The notes beneath the pieces were generated by a model that ran no database searches, was not told the DNA's origin, and saw only the letters and a program-made list of their open reading frames with translations. The translations under genes were made by a program, and so were the position numbers. From an uncultured Granulosicoccus sp. (lineage in GTDB: Bacteria; Pseudomonadota; Gammaproteobacteria; Granulosicoccales; Granulosicoccaceae), in the NCBI GenBank assembly GCA_947492525.1, contig CANLNQ010000009.1:166314-230313 (forward strand): a DNA stretch of 64,000 nt, in the 5' to 3' direction. Below are positions 61,147 to 64,000 of the stretch, piece after piece; position 1 is the first letter of the stretch, and every line of letters starts with the position of its first letter.

Positions 61147-61892
61147 ACCTGGAGGGACGCGTATTTGCCGTTACCGGCGCTGCACAGGGTATCGGAGCTG
61201 CCATCGTCGCCTCGCTGGTGGCTGAAGGTGCCGAGGTTGCGGCAATGGATCTGGATGCCTCCGGTCTCGAGAGGCTGCACGAGCTTGAGAATGTGACCTG
61301 CCATACGGGAGATCTTGGGGAACAGGCGTCAGCTCATGATCTGTGCAAGCAGGTTCTGAGTGTCCACGGCCGGGTCGATGGACTGGTGACCGCCGCCGGT
61401 GGAGTGCGCGGGCAGGTCGGGCAGCCTCTGGAGCAGATCAGTCTGGCTCAATGGCAAGCGGTCTTTGCTGCCAACGTCGATGCTGCCATGTGGTGTGCAC
61501 AGTCGTTCGCACCCGGCATGAGAGCACAGGGGCAAGGCAGGATCATCACCATCTCCTCAGGTGCGGGTCTCAAGCCCAGTCTTACCGGCATACAGGCCTA
61601 TGCGTCGGCAAAACATGCACTTGTGGGGCTGACACGTCAACTGGCACTGGAACTTGGTCCTGCTGGTATCACGGTAAATTCGGTGGCTCCGGGTTTTGTC
61701 CTCTCCAATCCCTCTACACAGAAACAGTGGGAGGCTTTCGGAGCCGAGCGGCAGAAGCAGATCATCAACAGCATCCACATGCGCAGACTTGGCCAGGCCG
61801 AGGACATCGCTGATGCGGTGACCTTCCTCTGTTCTGCCCGGGCTGCGTGGATCACCGGTCAGGTACTACAGGTGGACGGCGGGCATGCCTGA
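61137..61892 (+). CDS. Short-chain dehydrogenase/reductase
   Basis: 251 residues starting at ATG 61137, overlapping the PanE-like gene by 10 bases. Motifs: TGAAQGIGAAIVASL, AAGG (in place of NNAG), catalytic Ser in TISSGAG and YxxxK in QAYASAKHALVG. The loop after beta-2 (AAMDLDASG) has Asp, suggesting NAD. It shares only the family fold with the SDR at 47.5 kb. Likely oxidises or reduces a hydroxyl/keto intermediate of the operon's pathway. Confidence 0.92.
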   Translation: MQLNLEGRVFAVTGAAQGIGAAIVASLVAEGAEVAAMDLDASGLERLHELENVTCHTGDLGEQASAHDLCKQVLSVHGRVDGLVTAAGGVRGQVGQPLEQISLAQWQAVFAANVDAAMWCAQSFAPGMRAQGQGRIITISSGAGLKPSLTGIQAYASAKHALVGLTRQLALELGPAGITVNSVAPGFVLSNPSTQKQWEAFGAERQKQIINSIHMRRLGQAEDIADAVTFLCSARAAWITGQVLQVDGGHA

Positions 61893-61936
61893 ATTCATGA
61901 CCGGTGGAAGCTGGTACGTTTTTCTGGAGACAAGCG

Positions 61937-62842
61937 ATGAGTGAACCCCATGAATGGGACGAGCAGACCTGGCGTGCCAGGGTCAATGCGGTACGGGCGG
62001 GACGCAGCCTCTTGCCAGATCGCTGGCCGGGAGGCGCACGCTGCGCTGTCGCATTATCCTTTGACAGCGATCATGAGACCAACGAACTGCGCGACGGCGG
62101 CGAATCGGTTGCCAGGCTCAGCTGGGGGGAATTCGGTTCAAGGCGCGGTATACCTCGCATCCGTCGCGTATTGGACAAACACGGTGTGAAAGCCAGTTTC
62201 TTCGTGCCGGCTGTCTCGGCGATGTTGCACCCGGATGAGCAGCGCGAGCTCAGTGATGATGGGCACGAGATAGGTCTGCACGGCTGGATTCATGAGTTGA
62301 ATACCCGGCTTGACGGCGCCACGGAGCGAGAACTCATGTTGCGTGCCGCCGACACGCTGGAATCGATATCCGGTAAACGACCCGTCGGCATGCGTACTCC
62401 CTCCTGGGACTACAGCCCCAACACCCTGGCAATAGCCCAAGAGATGGGACTGCTGTATGACAGTTCGCTGTTCTCTGATGATGATCCGTATGAAATTCTT
62501 GCCGATGGCGAGCCGACGGGAATGGTTGAATTGCCGGTGGAGTGGATTCGCGATGATGCGGTCTATTTCATGATGAACCGTTTCGGTGCACAGCGACCCT
62601 ACACGCCACCGGCGGATGTGCTGGATATCTTCCTGCGAGAGTTCGAAGGTGCCAGAGAGGAAGGCGGATTGTTCCTGCTGACCATGCATCCGCATGTCAC
62701 CGGTTATCGCAGCCGTATCTTCATCCTCGATGAGTTGCTGAACCGCATCAGCGAAGCGGGAGATTGCTGGGTCGCCACACACGAACAGATAGCCCGATAT
62801 TGCGCTGACCAGGCCAACCTGAAACGGAATACTGAATCATGA
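61937..62842 (+). CDS. Polysaccharide deacetylase-family hydrolase (PuuE/PgdA-like)
   Basis: 301 residues from ATG 61937 after TCTGGAGACAAGC. NodB-homology motifs: catalytic/metal Asp in ALSFDSDHE, His pair in IGLHGWIHELN (HxxxH) and the later GMRTPSWDYSPN and LTMHPHVTG. No signal peptide, so it acts in the cytoplasm, as PuuE allantoinase-like and H. pylori PgdA-type proteins do. Cytoplasmic members mostly split C-N bonds in small amides. In an operon with creatininase and isoaspartyl peptidase family enzymes, that is the likely use. Confidence 0.9.
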   Translation: MSEPHEWDEQTWRARVNAVRAGRSLLPDRWPGGARCAVALSFDSDHETNELRDGGESVARLSWGEFGSRRGIPRIRRVLDKHGVKASFFVPAVSAMLHPDEQRELSDDGHEIGLHGWIHELNTRLDGATERELMLRAADTLESISGKRPVGMRTPSWDYSPNTLAIAQEMGLLYDSSLFSDDDPYEILADGEPTGMVELPVEWIRDDAVYFMMNRFGAQRPYTPPADVLDIFLREFEGAREEGGLFLLTMHPHVTGYRSRIFILDELLNRISEAGDCWVATHEQIARYCADQANLKRNTES

Positions 62843-63789
62843 ATCGCTACGCTCTAGCCGTGCACGGTGGTGCCGGAACCATCAACAGGAACAGTCTCAC
62901 CCCCGAGATGGAAGATCGTTACCACCAGGGCCTGCAAGCTGCTCTGCAGGCCGGGCAGGGGGTGCTGGCTCAGGGAGGCAGTGCGGTTGACGCGGTGACG
63001 GCCTCGGTCTGTGCGCTGGAGGATGAGCCCTTGTTCAATGCCGGGCGCGGTGCCGTATTCACCAGCGGCGGCTTGCAGGAAATGGATGCAGCCATCATGG
63101 ACGGGGCCACACGTGCCGCAGGCGCGGTGGGTGGCATCTTCGGTCCACGCAATCCGATACTGACCGCCAGAGCTGTCATGCTGAGAACCGAGCACGTGAT
63201 GCTGATCGGCCCCAATGCGCTGAGGCTGGCAAAGGACGAAGGCCTGCCTTTCGAAGACGAATCCTACTTCTTCACGCAGGCGCGCTGGGATGCGCTTCAA
63301 TCTACCCTTGCCATGCGTGCAGCGGGGCAGGAGGATGATGACCCGGCGCGTCGCCACGGCACGGTTGGTGCGGTCGCCTGTGATGCACAGGGCAATGTGG
63401 CCGCGGCCACGTCAACCGGCGGCATGACTGCCAAGGCGCCCGGGCGCATCGGTGATACGCCGATCATTGGCGCCGGGACGTTTGCCGACAATGCCACCTG
63501 CGCGGTCTCGGGTACCGGTCATGGAGAAGTTTTCATTCGCTACAACGCGGCAGGCGAGGTCGCGGCCCGTATGCGGCACGCGGGTGAAACACTGGCCGAT
63601 GCTGCGCACCACGTCGTCATGGAAGACCTGGCAAAGCACGATGGCTCCGGTGGTCTGATTGCGGTGGATGCTGCGGGCAATGTCACCCTGCCATTCAACT
63701 GTGAAGGCATGTACCGGGGGTGGGTGAATCAGGACGGCACGCTCGAGACCTCCATCCATCAGGAGAGCCGCCGAGTGGAATGCTCCTGA
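62839..63789 (+). CDS. Isoaspartyl peptidase/L-asparaginase, Ntn hydrolase (IaaA-like)
   Basis: 316 residues, starting at ATG 62839 overlapping the deacetylase stop as ATGA. The precursor self-cleaves before the nucleophile Thr175 in RRHGTVGAVA; the alpha part has HGGAGTI at the N-terminus, and the beta part has STGGMTAKAPGRIGDTPIIGAGT. It cuts beta-aspartyl dipeptides and asparagine. As the last gene of the operon next to a dipeptide importer, it could process imported isoaspartyl peptides. The stop codon is at the start of a 33-bp direct repeat. Confidence 0.94.
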   Translation: MNRYALAVHGGAGTINRNSLTPEMEDRYHQGLQAALQAGQGVLAQGGSAVDAVTASVCALEDEPLFNAGRGAVFTSGGLQEMDAAIMDGATRAAGAVGGIFGPRNPILTARAVMLRTEHVMLIGPNALRLAKDEGLPFEDESYFFTQARWDALQSTLAMRAAGQEDDDPARRHGTVGAVACDAQGNVAAATSTGGMTAKAPGRIGDTPIIGAGTFADNATCAVSGTGHGEVFIRYNAAGEVAARMRHAGETLADAAHHVVMEDLAKHDGSGGLIAVDAAGNVTLPFNCEGMYRGWVNQDGTLETSIHQESRRVECS

Positions 63790-63853
63790 GATTTCGTTGG
63801 GCTGCCGAGTGAATCGCCATGAGATGTCGTTGGGCTGCCGCTGTAATCTGCCA
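63787..63853 (+). repeat. Two copies of a 33-bp direct repeat after the asparaginase gene
   Basis: TGAGATTTCGTTGGGCTGCC (63787) and TGAGATGTCGTTGGGCTGCC (63820) differ at one base over 20 and each is followed by a similar TGAAT/GTAAT-type tail. The first copy begins at the stop codon of the asparaginase gene; the second runs straight into the octamer array. Confidence 0.85.
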
Positions 63854-64000
63854 GTGAGCCAGTGAGCCAGTGAGCCAGTGAGCCAATGAGCCAGTGAGCC
63901 AGTGAGCCAGTGAGCCAGTGCGTCAGTGCGTCAGTGCGTCAGTGCGTCAGTGCGTCAGTGCGTCAGTGCGTCAGTGCGTCAGTGCGTCAGTGCGTCAGTG
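63852..64000 (+). repeat. Octamer tandem array: 8 x CAGTGAGC (one variant) then 10 or more x CAGTGCGT, cut by the window edge
   Basis: Eight CAGTGAGC units from 63852, the fifth being CAATGAGC, then a switch at 63916 to CAGTGCGT, repeated perfectly to the window end (10 full units and 5 bases). The structure, blocks of uniform 8-bp units with an abrupt change, is the same as at 10002-10109. Confidence 0.97.

Overview
The window is 64 kb of compact, GC-rich bacterial chromosome. It has no rRNA, tRNA, phage, insertion sequence or CRISPR array that I can see. The gene content is typical of a heterotrophic, probably marine, gammaproteobacterium: RND efflux, MipA/OmpV with DUF3019 and a two-component pair, Rnk, an ExeM-type secreted nuclease, a GlyGly-CTERM-like surface esterase, and four different ABC importers each linked to its own catabolic enzymes. 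A Granulosicoccus-like organism would fit the importer-rich layout, but that genus is a guess.

Layout. 1-2.9 kb: an RND efflux pump running off the left edge, with its membrane fusion protein. 3.0-7.2 kb: two tandem PhoA-family alkaline phosphatases (one secreted, one lipoprotein) plus a small exported unknown, behind a promoter with the architecture of E. coli phoA. 7.2-10.1 kb: a large surface esterase flanked by short tandem-repeat arrays. 10.1-16.4 kb: a spermidine/putrescine-type ABC importer operon ending in an ectoine-hydrolase-like M24 enzyme. 16.7-20.5 kb: a hybrid histidine kinase and an SLC13-type transporter. 20.9-26.6 kb: an orphan hypothetical, a RidA protein, an ExeM-like nuclease with its own Pho-box-like promoter, a J-domain/zinc/PilZ protein and an SRPBCC-GyrI fusion. 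26.6-34.3 kb: one tightly overlapped operon (small Cys protein, aldo-keto reductase, LivG-F-H-M-K-type importer, aldo-keto reductase fused to RidA). 34.4-39.7 kb: a lipoprotein hydrolase, the MipA-DUF3019-response regulator-kinase operon and a molbindin. 39.9-48.3 kb: a FadR-type regulator, a sugar ABC importer, a GMC dehydrogenase with small partner, an enolase-superfamily dehydratase candidate and an SDR. 48.3-51.1 kb: Rnk and an IlvD/Edd dehydratase. 51.1-63.8 kb: a dipeptide importer operon coupled to an M32 carboxypeptidase, divergent from a GntR regulator heading a creatininase, PanE-like, SDR, polysaccharide deacetylase and isoaspartyl peptidase/asparaginase operon. The right edge is another octamer repeat array.

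Four modules follow one plan: an importer, dedicated oxidoreductases or hydrolases and, in two of them, a local GntR-family regulator. The phosphatases and the extracellular nuclease together look like a phosphorus-scavenging set. The best leads for something undescribed are the Liv/aldo-keto reductase/RidA operon, the dipeptide/creatininase divergon with an unfamiliar regulator effector domain, the J-domain-PilZ protein, and the related 7-8 bp repeat arrays.
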